A DNA stretch of 64,000 nt. Source: Podochytrium sp. JEL0797. Lineage: Eukaryota; Chytridiomycota; Chytridiomycetes; Chytridiales; Chytriomycetaceae. Location: contig JADGJG010000013.1 of assembly GCA_027596195.1 (NCBI GenBank), positions 1-64,000 on the forward strand, written 5' to 3'. A model generated the notes under the pieces. It worked only from the letters and a program-made list of their open reading frames with translations. It searched no databases and was not told the origin of the DNA. Below are positions 9,635-23,616 of the stretch, one piece after another. Numbering within the stretch: the stretch's first letter is position 1; every line of letters starts with the position of its first letter. Made by a program: the position numbers and the translations under genes.

Positions 9635-11904
9635 CTACTTTTGGTGAAAAGTGACTCCAATCCACTCCACAAACTTCTCACAAGCTTCCGAAAGCCCACC
9701 CTTCAACTCCTTGCTGTCCGCAATCACCTCGTCTCCATGAACCAAAATGACTCTCATGTCCAAGTCGACTGGGTCCTTGGGTCCGAACTTGGGCCCCTTC
9801 TGGATGGCTTCGTCATACGCCTTCTTCTCGCTCGCCACCAACTCGTCGACATTCTCTTCGAGCATCTCGATCCACGCGTCGCCAGAGAGGTCCGATCCGG
9901 TCATTTCCTTGACCAGGTCGAGGAACATGCGCGAATTACCAGGCTGCCAGTAAATCTTCTGCAAGTCGGCCCCAATCTTGTCGTTGTCCACAAGGAATCC
10001 GTATTTGTTCATAAAGTGCTTGCGCGTCTGGTGAACCGCCATATCCGCGAGTACGTATCCATGGTAGTACGCGGCAGACTCATCCGTCAGCGGGTGCGGG
10101 ACGGACAACAACGGACGGCTGCTCATGACCCCCTGCACATCCAACTCAATCTCATCCGCAACAGCAATCATGCTCTCGACCGTCAACTTGTCCTCAGGCA
10201 TGTCGTACAACCGACGCTCGAAAATCGGGACCGCAAGCATGGCTGTGAGTCCAAACACCTTGTACGCGTGCATCGAGCGAATCTCGCGCTCGACCAACTC
10301 CCAGGGCATCACGGCGCCTTCCTTGCTCGTGGCGTACCGTCCGATCCAAGCCGCGTCTCCAACAAGACTGTCCAAAAACATGGACTGGTTCTCAGCGTAC
10401 GGAATGGAAGTCGGCGCGCGCTCTTGCGAAAAGAGGGGAGACGGTTGCGTGACGTTGGCAAAATGAGCCGCGTGTCCTCCTTCGTGCATGAGAGTCACGA
10501 GCGCAGTGTGGCCGGACCCGACTTGTCCTGGGGTCGCGAGAGATGTGAAGTTGGCTTGGGAGGGGATCCAGCCGCGAGTGGGGGAGACCCACGCGGGTTG
10601 GGGCCAGTGACAGAATCCGTTCGAGTATTTTCCAGGGCGGTCGCAGAGATCGAGACGCATGGTTGCTCCCGAGTAGGTGATTCCGAGGGCGGCAAACGAG
10701 CGGGCCCATGCGTTGACGGCAGTTTCGAAAGGGAAGTAGGGGTCCTGCAAGGCACTCAAATCTCCAGCCAAAGCGTATCCCATGTTCCACGGTTTGAGAG
10801 CATCCGCGCCCTTCTCTTTGGCCAGTGTTGCAAGAGCCTGGTCTCGGATACCCTTGGACCTGGCGGCCAAGTTTTCAAGGATCGGGAACAAAGTGTGTTT
10901 TCCGAAACCCTCGGCAGCAGTGACCTTCATGTCGTCTGAAAATTAATTAGACGAGAACCAATTTCTTCTCACTTTAGACGAGAAACCCGGAATGTTGGAA
11001 ACTCACAATAACATTCGAAGCCCAACGATCGCGCGAGTTTGTTTCTGAGCTTGCAGATTTCGACAAATGCGGGAGCAACAAATGGTCCAATCGACCGCAT
11101 TCCCTCGAAACAGGCCTTGCGAAGGGCCTCGTTGTCGGAAGTGCGCATGATGCTTCGCTGGAATCAAAACAGAAACAAGGCTGTCAAAACAATACCCTTC
11201 GACACCATGCATCACGATTCTCTTACCAACTGAACAGATGAAGCCTCGATAAACTTCCCAGTCTCTGGGTGCGTGTATCCGAGCTTGAAAGCCCTGCGCT
11301 CTTCGGCAAGCTTAGCCTCCAAACGGTTCAACTCCTCGCGCATCTCGATTCCCTTCGGGTCGGTGATGATGTAACACTTGAAGGTTCTCTCAAAGATCTG
11401 CAGGGTCTTGCGCTGGTCGGCAGTCAAGTTTGGTTGGGCCAAAAGCTGCTGCACTTTTGTGAGCATCGAAGCGTCTCCAAGGAAGGCATCGAGTTCGTTC
11501 TTGGTGCGGGTGAGCTCGTCTGTTGGGTTGAAGGCATGTCAGTGGTCGAATTCAGAGGCAAACAGAAAGGGATGTTACGTGGTGTGGCTCAAGAGTTGGG
11601 TCACGCCTTGGCCGTACCCGTTGCGTATCAATTAAACAACTCACCCGAAGAGCATCCCTTGAGGTTCATCTTGGTTGACCAGAAGTTGTCTTCAAAAGCT
11701 TTGTGTTTCTGTGAACAAGGCATCAGTTACGGCCCCCCAATGTGGTGGACTGGCGGGATGAGTTACCTCCTCATACGAGGCATTGAAGGTCTCAATAAAC
11801 TGCGTGGTGGTGTCGACGGTCATGCTGATTGAGCGAGGGTTGTTTCGGGGCAGAAAACGGAACCCATTCCGCAGCCATCCGGATTTGCCCAGTCGCGCAA
11901 TCAT
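9635..11904 (-). CDS. M3 family zinc metallopeptidase (oligopeptidase)
   Basis: M3 peptidases (thimet oligopeptidase/oligoendopeptidase group) cut short peptides in the cytosol or mitochondrial matrix. The zinc motif is HEGGHAAHF (HExxH form), and the third ligand region is PYAENQSMFLDSL. Five exons fit: MIARLGKSGWLRN..SYEE, KHKAFEDNFWSTKMNLKGCSS, DELTRTKNELDAFLG..SSVQL, RSIMRTSDNEALRK..FECYY and the long last exon (DMKVTAAEGFG.. to HQK). Introns lie at about 11710-11768, 11521-11645, 11160-11226 and 10930-11007. ATG at 11904 gives an Arg-rich N-terminus that could be a mitochondrial targeting sequence; MTVDTTTQF downstream would give a cytosolic form. The total is about 640-650 residues, usual for M3. 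It lies between the two SAM receptor paralogues. Confidence 0.85.
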
Positions 11905-11965
11905 TTTGACAAATGGCAAAAAGAGAGGTTGTTTCTTCATTATTGTGAAACATAGTGAGTACGCA

Positions 11966-14741
11966 TCAAGAATATTCAGGCGGAGACGCATCCATCATTC
12001 CAAGCGCGTCCGAAATTCTCCTCTGCGGTTCCTTCAACAACATCAACGCCCTTTCAAACCGAATCCTGCGTCCAACCGTCGAAAACGTGAAATCTCCAAT
12101 ATTCATGAGCAACAGCGTGAGCCCATCAATTTCTTGCTCGCGAATGAATTCGAGCATTGAGGGAGAATCATCAAACTGGGACACCCATTCAGATACGTCG
12201 TTGGTCGACCAGTCGGATGGACAGACTGGGAGGCGTTTGTCTCCGAACATGGTATATTCGATTTGAGCCGGACCACCGGTTTCTGGCCGTTTTGACGCGG
12301 ATGCGGCAGTGAAAAGGGACTTTTCAGAATATTCCACGAGTAGCTGAAGAAATGGACAAGCTCATGGCGTGAAATAGGCTATGTTCGGCTTTTTCACTAA
12401 AATTCATTCAGTAAATAAGTCGAATAATGGAAAAGAATAGGGGAACCCAAATTATTCACCTTGTTGGAAGTGTGGCTGCAGTCGCAACAGCGTAATCGAC
12501 TTCGCAAATGGTAATGCCTTCCATTCCATTGACGGTGTTGGTGGAGTTTTCAAGAGGGATTGATGGTGGTGCCTTTTTGGAACTCGAATCCTCAGTGTTG
12601 CCAACAAGATGCACCGATTCGGCAATTCTCTTCCGCCATAAATATCCGCCAATCATTAAAGCGACTCCAGCGATTCCACCGACAACTCCCCCGACAATAG
12701 CTCCATCGTTTGACTGCGTCTTGTGCTGGTTATGAGACGCGCCAAAAATGAAGGATATGGAATTGGAATTGCTGCACGTTCCGTTGACCAGATACGCGTC
12801 ATTTGCAACGATTTGACCCTGACACCCCGTATCCCCATAATAAATCATATTGACCGTGGACCCATCCGACGATAACGAAGAGTTCAACGAGCTTGCTGAA
12901 GAATACATGTACGATGTAGGCATGCAGAGGTTGAGTAGAAAAGCGGACGTGTCACGAGGAATTGTGCAAGCGTTGTCAACAAACTGAGTCAATATAAAAT
13001 GGTCCGAGTCGGAAAACAAAGCGTGGGTATCCTGCTGCCACTCGTCAATTGTATTGTTGCACATGCGTGTAGTATACTCGTTGTAGGAGTTTGTATGGCA
13101 GCTGGGATTGGGTTTGCAGTCAGGTTCACCGTAAGGTCCGAACCATACTTCGGACAGTGTTTGACAGTTTGAGTCCGCGAATGTATAATAGATGGACATT
13201 CCGAAGTAGTGAAACAGATTAACGAGCTGAGAGCCGGAGCACACTGAATCTTCAACGGTCCCGAAATCTTTGAAATCTTGGAGATTCTCACATCCCGTGT
13301 CAGAAAATGAGGCCCAATACAGGCTCGAGTTATTGGGATTCATCCAGGTATAAACTGAGCTGTAGTTGTAAGGTTTCCCACCATCTTGCAATGCCGTAAC
13401 TGGTTCAAGCATTTCAACACAAGTTCCGGTAAGGTATTGAACGCCACCACTGATTTTCCCATCACAACCGGCATTTGTATCCATCAATTGAGCCTGCGTG
13501 ACATTATTGCCAAAATATCCGTCCCCGAAAGTTGAAATGTCCGTAACGCAGGCTTCTTCCATGAACCACCCGTCAACAGTTGCGTTTTGGCAACCTGAAG
13601 CAAGCTTCGACGTTGAACAAGCGATTCCACTGTTGTTGGAGTAAATTATCTGAATGGGAGTTGCACAGTCTGAGTCTTGGTAGTATATTTGAGCGAGAGG
13701 AAGATCTGGGACAGGCACACTCGGTGTTGGGGAAGGAGATTGAACCACAGTGTGCGCTTTGGCGACTCGAGTTTTCGCGGGTGATAGCGTTTGTCCTAGA
13801 TTAACTTGAACATGGTTTGTGCATGTTCCGTTGGTAGGGTATATGCGTGTCCTGATGAGTTGCCCACATTCCGTGTCATTGAAAAATGACATTGTAATTT
13901 CGGAGGTATCCGTTGACAAGGAGGTGTTTACAGAATTTGAAGAGGGGCCGAGATATTTTGTGGGAATGCATGTGCCGATTCGAAGAGAATTGGTTGCTGT
14001 CGAAATTCTGCATTCGGCGTCTTTCCACTTGCGATAGATGAAATACGGCGCATTCGAAAACAGTGACTGCGACTCTGCTACTAGATCATATGACTCTGAG
14101 CAGCTGGCTGTGTAATATTCTTTTTGAGATGTGGTCCCGCACTGTAGTCTCGGCGAGCAAACGTCATTTTTTTGCAACACCCAAATTCCACCGGGGGTTT
14201 GACATCCCGGGCCCGTAAAGATATTGAACATCGTCAAGCCTCGATAATTCAACAGTGTTACGTTTCGCACCGGGGTCGAGAGACATACGGAAGATTGAGC
14301 GACCCCGAGCGGTTGGACATACACGATCGTCTGACATTTTGGATCCGAATATAGCGCGCGAGTTAGCGCGTTGTTTGTCGAGTCCATTACGGCATACTCT
14401 GAGCTGAACGTGAATGAATTTCCGTTGTTGTCCAAGGTTGGGCCGTTGGTTGGCTGCATCATCGGCACACACGTATTGAGTGGATATTGATACGCTTCTG
14501 TCGGAGACGCAGAGCATTCGTTTGTCGATTGAATAATAGACACATCTGTACCGAAAGTGGTGGTTCCAAACGAGTCGAGTTCGGAGGCGCATCCGCGCGT
14601 AAAATACCACCCTGCGTCGGTTGTGGATTGCGTGCAACTGGTCGTCGGGGTGCAAGCCGTGTTAAACAGCGTGTAATCGATGCGAATTGGTTTCTGGCAT
14701 TGAGAATCGCGATATTGGATTATGGCCGTCAGCGGGGGCAT
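11966..14741 (-). CDS. Large Cys-rich membrane protein with SAM domain and PPEY tail (paralogue B)
   Basis: This is a paralogue of the gene at 7209-9525. The first exon (14741 to about 12460) has repeated Cys-rich units (YRDSQCQKPIRIDY, YYQDSDCATPIQIIY, YYGDTGCQG), many glycosylation sequons, one membrane segment (GAIVGGVVGGIAGVALMIGG) and a short basic tail. A downstream exon (11966 to about 12343) encodes a SAM domain (DWSTNDVSEWVSQF ... LLLMNIGDFTFSTVG) ending ASPPEYS. The evident donor (AAG|GTGAAT, 12460) and acceptor (CTTCAG, 12344) do not keep frame, so the join is unresolved: an unusual splice, a microexon or a one-base lesion. ATG at 14741 (MPPLTAIIQYRD) is chosen by analogy with paralogue A. 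It shares a 76-bp divergent promoter with the reductase gene. Confidence 0.65.
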
Positions 14742-14817
14742 GTTCAAGTTGGCGCCGTTGAGGGAGACGTCAGACGATTGTTGACAATTTTCTCGAATTG
14801 AACTCAAATTTGGCTCG

Positions 14818-15704
14818 ATGACCCTCTTTGACGATGCGATCACTTTCATTGTCCTTTATGGAGCGTGTGCATTCGCTGTGACTCTGTTCATTCCTGGCCC
14901 TTTCGGTAGGACCTCGCAGCATTCAATTTCGGCCGCGATCACAAAATCTCCATCTCATCCTACGACTCACAGGCAAATTCTTCACGCCCGGTTGGGGCCC
15001 CGCAATTGACGGCAAACTGGGCTGGCTCGTTTTCGAATCAGTTCCTTGGATCCTATTTCCGCTGTCGTTCTGGTTGGAAGTGGAAACGCCATCTCGGGCA
15101 GCCTGGATCCTCATGTCCCTCTGGCTCGTTCATTATCTGCACCGGTCTCTGATATACACATTCAACGCACCGAGCATGTCGCCTACGAATGTGACGGTAG
15201 TTGTAATGGCCGCCGTGTTCAATGTTGCGAATGGGTTCGTGAATGGGGTTGCAGCGGGACAGACACGAGCGGAACGTGTGAATGAATGGCAGTTTTGGGT
15301 CGGGATTATGATCTTCTTGTTGGGAATGACTGTGAATATTTCCGCGGATTATCGATTGTTTGCGTTGCGCAGAGTCAAGGCGAGTCGGACAAAGGGGAAA
15401 TACTTTATTCCAACTGGAGGCATGTTTGAGTTCGTGTCTGGAGCAAACTACTTTGGCGAGATCCTCGAATGGGCTGGGTAAGTTGTTGTGACCCATCTCG
15501 AGCGGACCCAAACTTTCCTCTGACGCGCCTTGGCGTTTTTTTAGCTGGGCGATCGCAGCCGGAAACGTCGCGGGATATGCCTTCTTGTTCTTCACAATGG
15601 CCAATCTCATTCCACGCGGTCTTGCCACGCACAGCTTTTACGTCAAGACGTTTGGGAAAGAATATCCACAAGCACGCAAGGCTGTGATCCCTTTTCTTTT
15701 ATAA
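14818..15704 (+). CDS. Steroid 5-alpha-reductase family (3-oxo-5-alpha-steroid 4-dehydrogenase-like)
   Basis: Members reduce the C4-C5 double bond of 3-oxo-steroids, or related enoyl lipids, with NADPH in the ER membrane. Three exons join exactly across introns 14906-14972 and 15478-15544 (GTAGGA...ACAG and GTAAGT...TTAG), giving 250 residues. Recognisable family blocks are FGKFFTPGWGPAIDGKLGWLV, the HRSLIYTF segment, FNVANGFVNG, SGANYFGEILEWAGWAIA and the closing YPQARKAVIPFLL. Several hydrophobic segments fit a multi-pass ER enzyme. The family's C-terminal NADPH-binding region (GANYFGE..EW, then FGKEYP) is intact. In a fungus the substrate may be a sterol or polyprenol intermediate rather than a hormone; this cannot be decided here. 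Transcription starts back-to-back with SAM paralogue B. Confidence 0.88.
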
Positions 15705-15728
15705 TGATAAACTATATTACATGGCTAC

Positions 15729-16100
15729 ATGTGGATTTCCAAGAGCTATGATCAGAATTCGGCCAGCAATCGTTCGCGGCTGTTACAAGCACTCAGAAAA
15801 CAGTGTGCTTTATTCTTCTACTTCCTGACTCTGAATTTGGTGGCTGATTGGTGGCTGAATCCTAATTGTTCTACGCTGTTATATTTGTTTGGAATTGTCT
15901 TGTGTGGCGCGTTGGTGGTGTTGTCGCGTCCAAGACGCGTTGTGGACGCTTCTCAGGATGCTTCTCAGTCTGTGAAATTGAAGTCTGCTGGTAGGGTGGA
16001 GGGGAGTCAAAACGCGGTGGTGCGGTTGGAACGGCGCGTGAAGGAGTTGGAGGCGCGCGTTGGACGGATGGAATCGCGTCTTGGGCAAAAAGACGAATGA
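15729..16100 (+). CDS. Small two-helix membrane protein with C-terminal coiled coil
   Basis: A 123-residue frame begins 25 bp after the reductase stop. Hydrophobic segments at about 26-43 (ALFFYFLTLNLVADWWL) and 49-66 (LLYLFGIVLCGALVVL) are followed by a Ser/Lys linker and a heptad-like C-terminus (VVRLERRVKELEARVGRMESRL). The segment order and the clean coiled coil favour a real protein, but no family is recognised. It is close enough to the reductase that it could be a misread 3' untranslated region. The antisense frame is longer but compositionally poor. Confidence 0.45.
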   Translation: MWISKSYDQNSASNRSRLLQALRKQCALFFYFLTLNLVADWWLNPNCSTLLYLFGIVLCGALVVLSRPRRVVDASQDASQSVKLKSAGRVEGSQNAVVRLERRVKELEARVGRMESRLGQKDE

Positions 16101-16877
16101 TTTGAAAAAGATTGAATGTGTGTGTGAATGTGTGCGTGTGATCGTGGAGCTTTGTTTTGCTTTTGATTTTATTTTTCCGCGTCTTGTTCCATTGTATTTT
16201 TGAGGATTAAAAACCCCCCTTTTCAATGATCTTTTGAGCTTTGGGGGACGAATCTGCCGATTCTCGTAGTCCATTGAAGGACATTGGCCATTTGGGATAA
16301 TGCACCGTGGTCGATAATCTCGCAACGCGCTTTGATTCACCGTACATTCCATCATAAGATTTTTGAGAAAGCGCTCGTCGTCAAAAACAAAAAAATACGC
16401 GCGAATATATTTTTTTATTCCGTTCTCCCACATCTCACACCCGGCCGCTCATCTCGTTTGAAAATCTGCTCGCTCCTCCATCCAAGAGCGGCAACAAGGA
16501 CAGGATGCGTCCTTCATACGCCGAAACGAAGAACGTCGCGAACATCGACCAACTCATTAGATGCCATTGCTACTCGGTTATTTCTCATGGACGCGTCACA
16601 TTCGACCCGATGATTCGAATTCAAAGCCGCGTGGACGTTGCTGGAAAGCGGGGGAGAGTATTTGGGGTTTTACAACTGCGGTCCCCTGTCAGGCGCTTCG
16701 GTTCCACACCTCCATATGCAGTTCATCGAATCACTTGGCTTTTGGGTTGCTGGGCGATAACCTCACTAGAACGGAATTTACCCCCTCACTTACCGGAAGT
16801 TATTCACAACATTATTCACAACATTTTAGGGCCCGGGCTTCTCAAGTTGCAATCGCCAACTTTGAAAAGATCCAAAA
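16101..16877. other. Intergenic containing an Ap4A phosphorylase gene fragment
   Basis: Apart from the fragment at 16617-16727 I see no coding potential. The right end, with an AT-poor stretch before the carboxypeptidase ATG, probably holds that gene's promoter. Overlapping plus frames here are artefacts of the fragment and its flanks. Confidence 0.55.
16617..16727 (+). pseudogene. Fragment of the Ap4A phosphorylase gene (relic copy)
   Basis: About 110 bp are nearly identical to 19880-19988 inside the intact Ap4A phosphorylase gene 3.3 kb downstream, in the same orientation. The copy encodes EFKAAWTLLESGGEYLGFY and then NCGPLSGASVPHLHMQF, which includes the HIT-like catalytic block. Differences are a few substitutions and a small change at the GGG run. 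Both edges are abrupt and the flanks show no further similarity. It lacks a start, the N-terminal half and the C-terminal half, so it cannot make enzyme. Confidence 0.85.
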
Positions 16878-18456
16878 ATGATGTGGCACCCCCTCGCCAC
16901 CGCAGTGGCCCTCCTCCTGGCCGCCAGCAGCCTTAACGCCCTGTCCCTCTCACACCACCAGAGTCCCCTGAACTCCGCATCTTCGCACTCGATTGGTCCC
17001 TACGCCGGCCACCGCATCATCCGTCTCCCCGTTTCCCCCGGCGAGCGCAAGACACTGAACGAGCGACTCATCAACACGATGGGAGTGGTCTCTGTGCTTT
17101 CATGGGGCACCAAGCACGTGGATGTGAGTTTGCTTCTTTATCTGGTTTTAATTTGACCCGCTTGTGCAGATCCAAGTGGACGCCTTGTTTGGCTCTCTCC
17201 TTTCACTCGGCACAAACGATGCGTTTGATTCGCGCGTTGTGGTGGAAAACGTGCAATCGTTGGTTGACTCGGAAATGAACCGATTGGCCGTGTCGCGAAT
17301 TTCGATGCGCGAAATGTCAACAGAGGAACTTTACGCGGTCAGAAATTCCTCCTTTCTCTCCGAAAACAAGACTAACTCCATTTCACACGACACAGCCTGA
17401 AAACTGGTTCTCGGAATACCACACCTACCCCGAAATCACCGCCTGGTTCAAATCCCTCGCTGCTCAGCACCCAGACCTCATCACATTTATCCCCTCCATT
17501 GGGAAAACATACCTCAAAAAGGACATTATGGCCATCAAACTCACTTCCCCCGTCAACAAGGAAACGAAACCCCAGTTCTGGTACCACTCGGGCGACCACG
17601 CGCGCGAATGGATCGGACCCGCGACGCTCCAATACGTTGTTCATTCCCTCGTCACGAACCACGTTGCCAACCCTTCCCTCTTGGATTCCGCTGAACTCAT
17701 CATTGTGCCGTTGATGAACATTGACGGGTACGAGCACACGTGGTCCGGAAGCCGTTTGTGGCGCAAGAACCGTAGACCCATCAAGCAAGACTTTTTTGGA
17801 AGCATTGGGGTTGATTTGAACCGCAATTGGCCGGCTCATTGGGGTGAAGGCGGTTCTTCGAGTTATCCGTTCAGTGACACGTACATGGGCCCGAGCGCAG
17901 GGAGTGAGCCCGAGACTCAAGCGTTGATGGACTTTTTCATGAATGATAACCATACGCGGTTGATTGGTGCGATTGACTTGCATTCGTTTAGTCAGCTTGT
18001 TTTGAGACCTTATGGTGAGTTTTTGTGTTTGTTTGATTTCTGCTTTGAGCGCTTCGCGTCTCTGACCCTCGATATTTCCTTTCGGCTATAACGCCAGGGT
18101 GGACCGACGAACCCGCCCCCGACGAAAAACTCCTCAAACAAGCCGGCGACGGCATCCGCGACGCCATCAAAACAACCTCCGGCAAGAAGTACGTCTCGGA
18201 ACGCGAAATTGACCTCTACATGGCCTCCGGAACCGCCTCCGACTGGTTCTACGACAAGCAAGTGCAAGAATGGTTGCCCGACCGTCGTCTCTACGCGTAC
18301 ACGATTGAATTGAGGCCTTCGGCGGATGAAGCGAATGGGGGGGAGGGGTTTATTTTGCCACCGAGTCAGATTGTCGCGACGGGGCAGGAGATTTATAATG
18401 CTCTGGTGGGGTATATGCAGTTTGCGGTCAAGAATCCGTTGATGGTGAAGAAATGA
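16878..18456 (+). CDS. Secreted M14 zinc carboxypeptidase (procarboxypeptidase A/B type)
   Basis: It removes C-terminal residues from peptides outside the cell. A signal peptide (PLATAVALLLAASSLNA) and a propeptide of about 110 residues precede the catalytic domain. Zinc ligands are His and Glu in GDHAREWIGP and the His in AIDLHSFSQL. The substrate-binding Asn-Arg is in GVDLNRNW, and the catalytic Glu is in AYTIELRPS. Three introns fit: about 17124-17169 (GTGAGT..GCAG), 17339-17396 (GTCAGA..ACAG) and 18015-18098 (GTGAGT..CCAG), giving HVDIQVD, YAVPENWFSEYHTYPE and RPYGWTDEP. The total is about 440 residues, normal for an M14A proenzyme. An Asp/Glu-rich pro-segment is not seen. Confidence 0.93.
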
Positions 18457-18567
18457 GTGTGCTGACGTGACTTTGCTTGTGTTTACTTTTGGGATTGTGT
18501 TTGAGCATCTTATGAAGAATTAAAAACAAGTTTCTGCATTGGTGCATCGAATTCGCATCTATTTTTG

Positions 18568-19455
18568 ATGGCGAAACCAACTCGCGAGACCACGCTCTCG
18601 AGTCTGCCGTACCACATTGTTGAGCTCATTTTAAGCTGGATTCCTCCCAAGAAAGATTGGAACCTGCGGACCCTTTCCAAGACATTCGCGACCTGCCTCT
18701 CGTCATCTTCCTTCGCCCATCTCAACCTCGCCCATTTTGTCCCTTTCACCGATACAACAGTAACCGAATCAGACGCTCCAACCGAATACGACACAGTCTA
18801 CCTCAACGCCCCCTCAATATACCAAACATCATACCTCAACAAATGGTGCAAGAACCTCAAAGTCATTTCCTGGTTCGCATCCAACCCGCCAATCTTCTCC
18901 ACCAACAAGATCCCAGACACACTCACAACTCTGCAACACCTTGTGATACTCGAACTCCAGCTCTGCTGTCTCACGGGCGAAATCCCGTTTCAAATCGGGT
19001 CGCTTGCGTCACTCGAAAAACTGCTTCTCGGTGGAAATGCCCTCACGGGTACAATCCCCGCGTCTATTGGCGACTTGAAAAAGTTGAAGTTGCTCTATTT
19101 GGACTCGAACCACCTTATTGGTCCCATCCCCGCGAACCTCGGCAACTGCTGCGGACTCACGATCCTCAGTCTGGGCCGAAACGCGTCCCTCGACGGACCC
19201 ATTCCACATGAACTCGGAAACCTCCTCCTTCTTCAAATCATGGACCTTTCATGGTGTGCGTTAACCGGCTCTATTCCTGTAAAGTTGGGGCAGCTCGGAA
19301 AGCTGGAGGAGTTGCTGTTGGGATCTAATCGCTTGTCGGAAGTTGTTCCTGTGGAATTGGCGGGGTTGCAGATGCTGAGGGAGGTGGATTTGCAGATGAA
19401 TATTGGGTTGGATTGTTTGTTTGAGTTTGGGGAGGGGGTTGAATTCAGTTTGTGA
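18568..19455 (+). CDS. F-box protein with plant-type leucine-rich repeats
   Basis: Single-exon, 295 residues. The N-terminus (LSSLPYHIVELILSWIPPKKDWNLRTLSK) is F-box-like. From about residue 115 there are five or six 24-residue repeats of the plant-specific LRR type (for example LEKLLLGGNALTGTIPASIG, then LKLLYLDSNHLIGPIPANLG and LEELLLGSNRLSEVVP). These LTGxIPxxLGxLxxLxxL repeats are typical of plant receptor kinases and of some oomycete, slime-mould and chytrid proteins. The ATG at 18568 is used because the codon before it is TTG. The stop is 27 bp from the start of the Ap4A phosphorylase gene. The substrate is unknown. Confidence 0.78.
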   Translation: MAKPTRETTLSSLPYHIVELILSWIPPKKDWNLRTLSKTFATCLSSSSFAHLNLAHFVPFTDTTVTESDAPTEYDTVYLNAPSIYQTSYLNKWCKNLKVISWFASNPPIFSTNKIPDTLTTLQHLVILELQLCCLTGEIPFQIGSLASLEKLLLGGNALTGTIPASIGDLKKLKLLYLDSNHLIGPIPANLGNCCGLTILSLGRNASLDGPIPHELGNLLLLQIMDLSWCALTGSIPVKLGQLGKLEELLLGSNRLSEVVPVELAGLQMLREVDLQMNIGLDCLFEFGEGVEFSL

Positions 19456-19482
19456 TTTTGAGAATGTCTGAACAAAACAAGA

Positions 19483-20479
19483 ATGAACCTCACATCGAAA
19501 CTCGCATCGCAGTTTGAAACTGCCCTCGCCAGCGGCCACCTCGTCTTCACACCCAGCACGTGCGTCGTTATTCCCAATGGTCCCATCAACGTAAACAATC
19601 CCCAATGCGTGCACAACTTCGAACCAACAAACCCAACCCCAGTTCCAAATCCGCTTCGCCCCTTCCCTCGCCAAAAAGCCAACCGGACCCCTCGCCCGTC
19701 CCAAACAACTCCCCACCCACCCGCCCTTCAACCCATTCCTCACCCCAGACCCAGAACTCCTCGTCACCCCCCTCTCACCCTCGCACAACCTCCTCCTCAA
19801 CAAATTCTCCATCGTAAAAGGCCACGCCATCATCACAACGCAGCACTGGGAAAGCCAGCTAAGCCAGCTAAAAGAATCCGAATTCAAAGCCGCGTGGGCG
19901 TTGCTGGAAAGCGGGGGTGAGTATTTGGGGTTTTACAACTGCGGTCCCTTATCGGGCGCTTCGGTCCCACATCTCCATATGCAGTTTATTCCCGTAACGA
20001 AAGGTTCGCGAGATGATGGGATTCCGATCCAACCGTTGATGGATGCTGTGAATTCCGCGTGGTTCGAGGAGACGCAAGTGCCAGGCCTTCCCTACTTTCA
20101 CCGCGCATGCAGGATTCCTCCTTCCACGTCCTCCGCATCATTTTACAAGGACCTCGAAACCGCATACAAGCACCTCGTTACCACCGCATTCGCACACCTT
20201 AAAATCGACTTTTCGCAATCCTTCAACAAAACCGTCTCTGGATCCCGCGACGCGCTCAACAACACGGAAAACAAACCCGAATTGTCGTACAACCTCATTT
20301 TCACGCGTGACTGGATGATCGTGATTCCGAGACGTGCCGAGTCGTTTGAAGGCGTGAGTGTGAATTCGGTTGGGTTTGCGGGGATGGTGTTGGTTAAGAG
20401 TGAGGAGCAGTTAGAGCGGTTGAAGAAGGTGGATGCGGTTGCGGAGTTGTTGGGTGTTGTGGCGTTTGACAGGATGTGA
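19483..20479 (+). CDS. ATP adenylyltransferase (Ap4A phosphorylase)
   Basis: The enzyme splits diadenosine tetraphosphate with phosphate into ATP and ADP. A 52-nt intron (19591-19642, GTAAAC...CCAG) restores one frame, joining VVIPNGPIN to FQIRFAPSLAKKPTGP, the conserved N-terminal block. The central block NKFSIVKGHAIITT and the HIT-like catalytic signature NCGPLSGASVPHLHMQF (HxHxQ) are intact. The C-terminus has the family's NLIFTRDWMIVIPRR and NSVGFAGM blocks. The length after splicing is about 314 residues, close to yeast Apa1/Apa2. A 110-bp piece of this gene is duplicated at 16617-16727. It ends 154 bp before muskelin, same strand. Confidence 0.9.
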
Positions 20480-20633
20480 ACGTTGTGCGGCCATTTTGGA
20501 AGCGCGTTTTATTTTAAGGCGTTCATGCCCGAGGACTCTGTGACTTAAATAACAAATATTGGGATTGGAATATCTGAAGCGGTTTCTGTGCAAGGTGGAG
20601 TCTCGCGAGATCGCTTCCGATTGAAAAAAAAAC

Positions 20634-23570
<2,937 letters not shown>

Positions 23571-23616
23571 TTCTGTGTAAACCATGTGGGGTAGAATAAG
23601 AACTTTATTTGCAAAA

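Noticed and set aside
15879..16433. Minus-strand 184-residue frame opposite the small coiled-coil protein
   Set aside because: Composition is His/Ser/Arg rich with no domain; the plus-strand frame shows membrane segments and heptads.
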